Shown piece by piece: positions 38,598 to 38,659 of a DNA stretch of 38,659 bases. Made by a program: the position numbers and the translations under genes. The stretch is taken from contig NZ_MRSV01000001.1 in the NCBI RefSeq assembly GCF_001909285.1, forward strand, positions 411,058-449,716. Direction: 5' to 3'. Each line of letters begins with the position of its first letter. The first letter of the stretch is position 1. The notes below the pieces were generated by a model, which did no database searches, had not been told where the DNA came from, and saw only the letters and a program-made list of their open reading frames with translations. Source of the stretch: Exiguobacterium profundum (lineage in GTDB: Bacteria > Bacillota > Bacilli > Exiguobacteriales > Exiguobacteriaceae).

Positions 38598-38659
38598 GTC
38601 GCTAAGAGCGGCAGACGAACTTTGAAAACTGAACGATGAGGCAAAAATAAGTTTTACAA
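38598..38659 (+). ncRNA. 5' leader of a ribosomal RNA operon (partial)
   Basis: The stretch contains a small hairpin (38598-38612) and CTTTGAAAACTGAAC (38620-38634), a sequence found in the pre-16S leaders and rRNA spacers of Bacillales. The 16S gene itself would begin beyond the window edge. Confidence 0.7.

Overview
This window is the replication-origin neighbourhood of a low-to-moderate-GC Firmicute of the order Bacillales. Gene order (rlmH, the walRKHIJ-htrA operon, purA-dnaB-rplI-gdpP, rpsR-ssb-rpsF, ychF, spo0J-noc, rsmG-mnmG-mnmE, yidC-rnpA-rpmH, then oriC, dnaA-dnaN-yaaA-recF-gyrB-gyrA and the start of an rRNA operon) is the classical Bacillus/Listeria/Staphylococcus arrangement. My best guess is Exiguobacterium or a close relative, from the moderate GC, the HD-GYP-like gene after gyrA and the absence of several Bacillus sporulation-era genes. 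That genus call is an inference.

Layout. Positions 1-1402 are strikingly AT-rich and carry the 3' part of a coiled-coil SMC/Rad50-like ATPase with an in-frame stop. This DNA ends exactly at the 3' end of rlmH, which is the insertion site of staphylococcal SCC cassettes, so it looks like the edge of a mobile island. From 1403 to about 27.9 kb almost all genes are on the minus strand, transcribed away from oriC: 23S rRNA methylation (rlmH), a small CxxH/CxxC protein, the essential WalRK cell-wall signalling operon, purine synthesis, the replicative helicase, c-di-AMP breakdown, S6/SSB/S18, an MscS channel, chromosome segregation (Spo0J, Noc) and tRNA modification. The exceptions are yyaC and a nucleotidyltransferase, both on the plus strand. 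The origin is split around dnaA: nine perfect DnaA boxes lie in the rpmH-dnaA spacer, and a second group ending in a DnaA-trio-like AT-rich tract lies between dnaA and dnaN. To the right all genes are on the plus strand, up to an rRNA promoter and leader at the window edge.

How the genes work together. DnaA boxes cover the dnaA promoter and leader and even the dnaN start codon, which suggests DnaA feedback on its own operon. A perfect parS site lies in the end of recF and a near-perfect one before noc, bracketing oriC for Spo0J. A Noc-type palindrome precedes ychF. Soj/ParA, Jag/KhpB and RemB, which normally sit in this neighbourhood, are absent from their expected positions.

Most unusual points: the island junction at rlmH; a three-box DnaA cluster next to rlmH, about 26 kb from the origin; the CxxH/CxxC gene, which has no canonical start and an A8 slip site; a Gly-to-Glu change in the RecF Walker A motif; the ParA-less segregation locus; a 13-A run inside gyrA; and a nested inverted-repeat structure upstream of the origin boxes.
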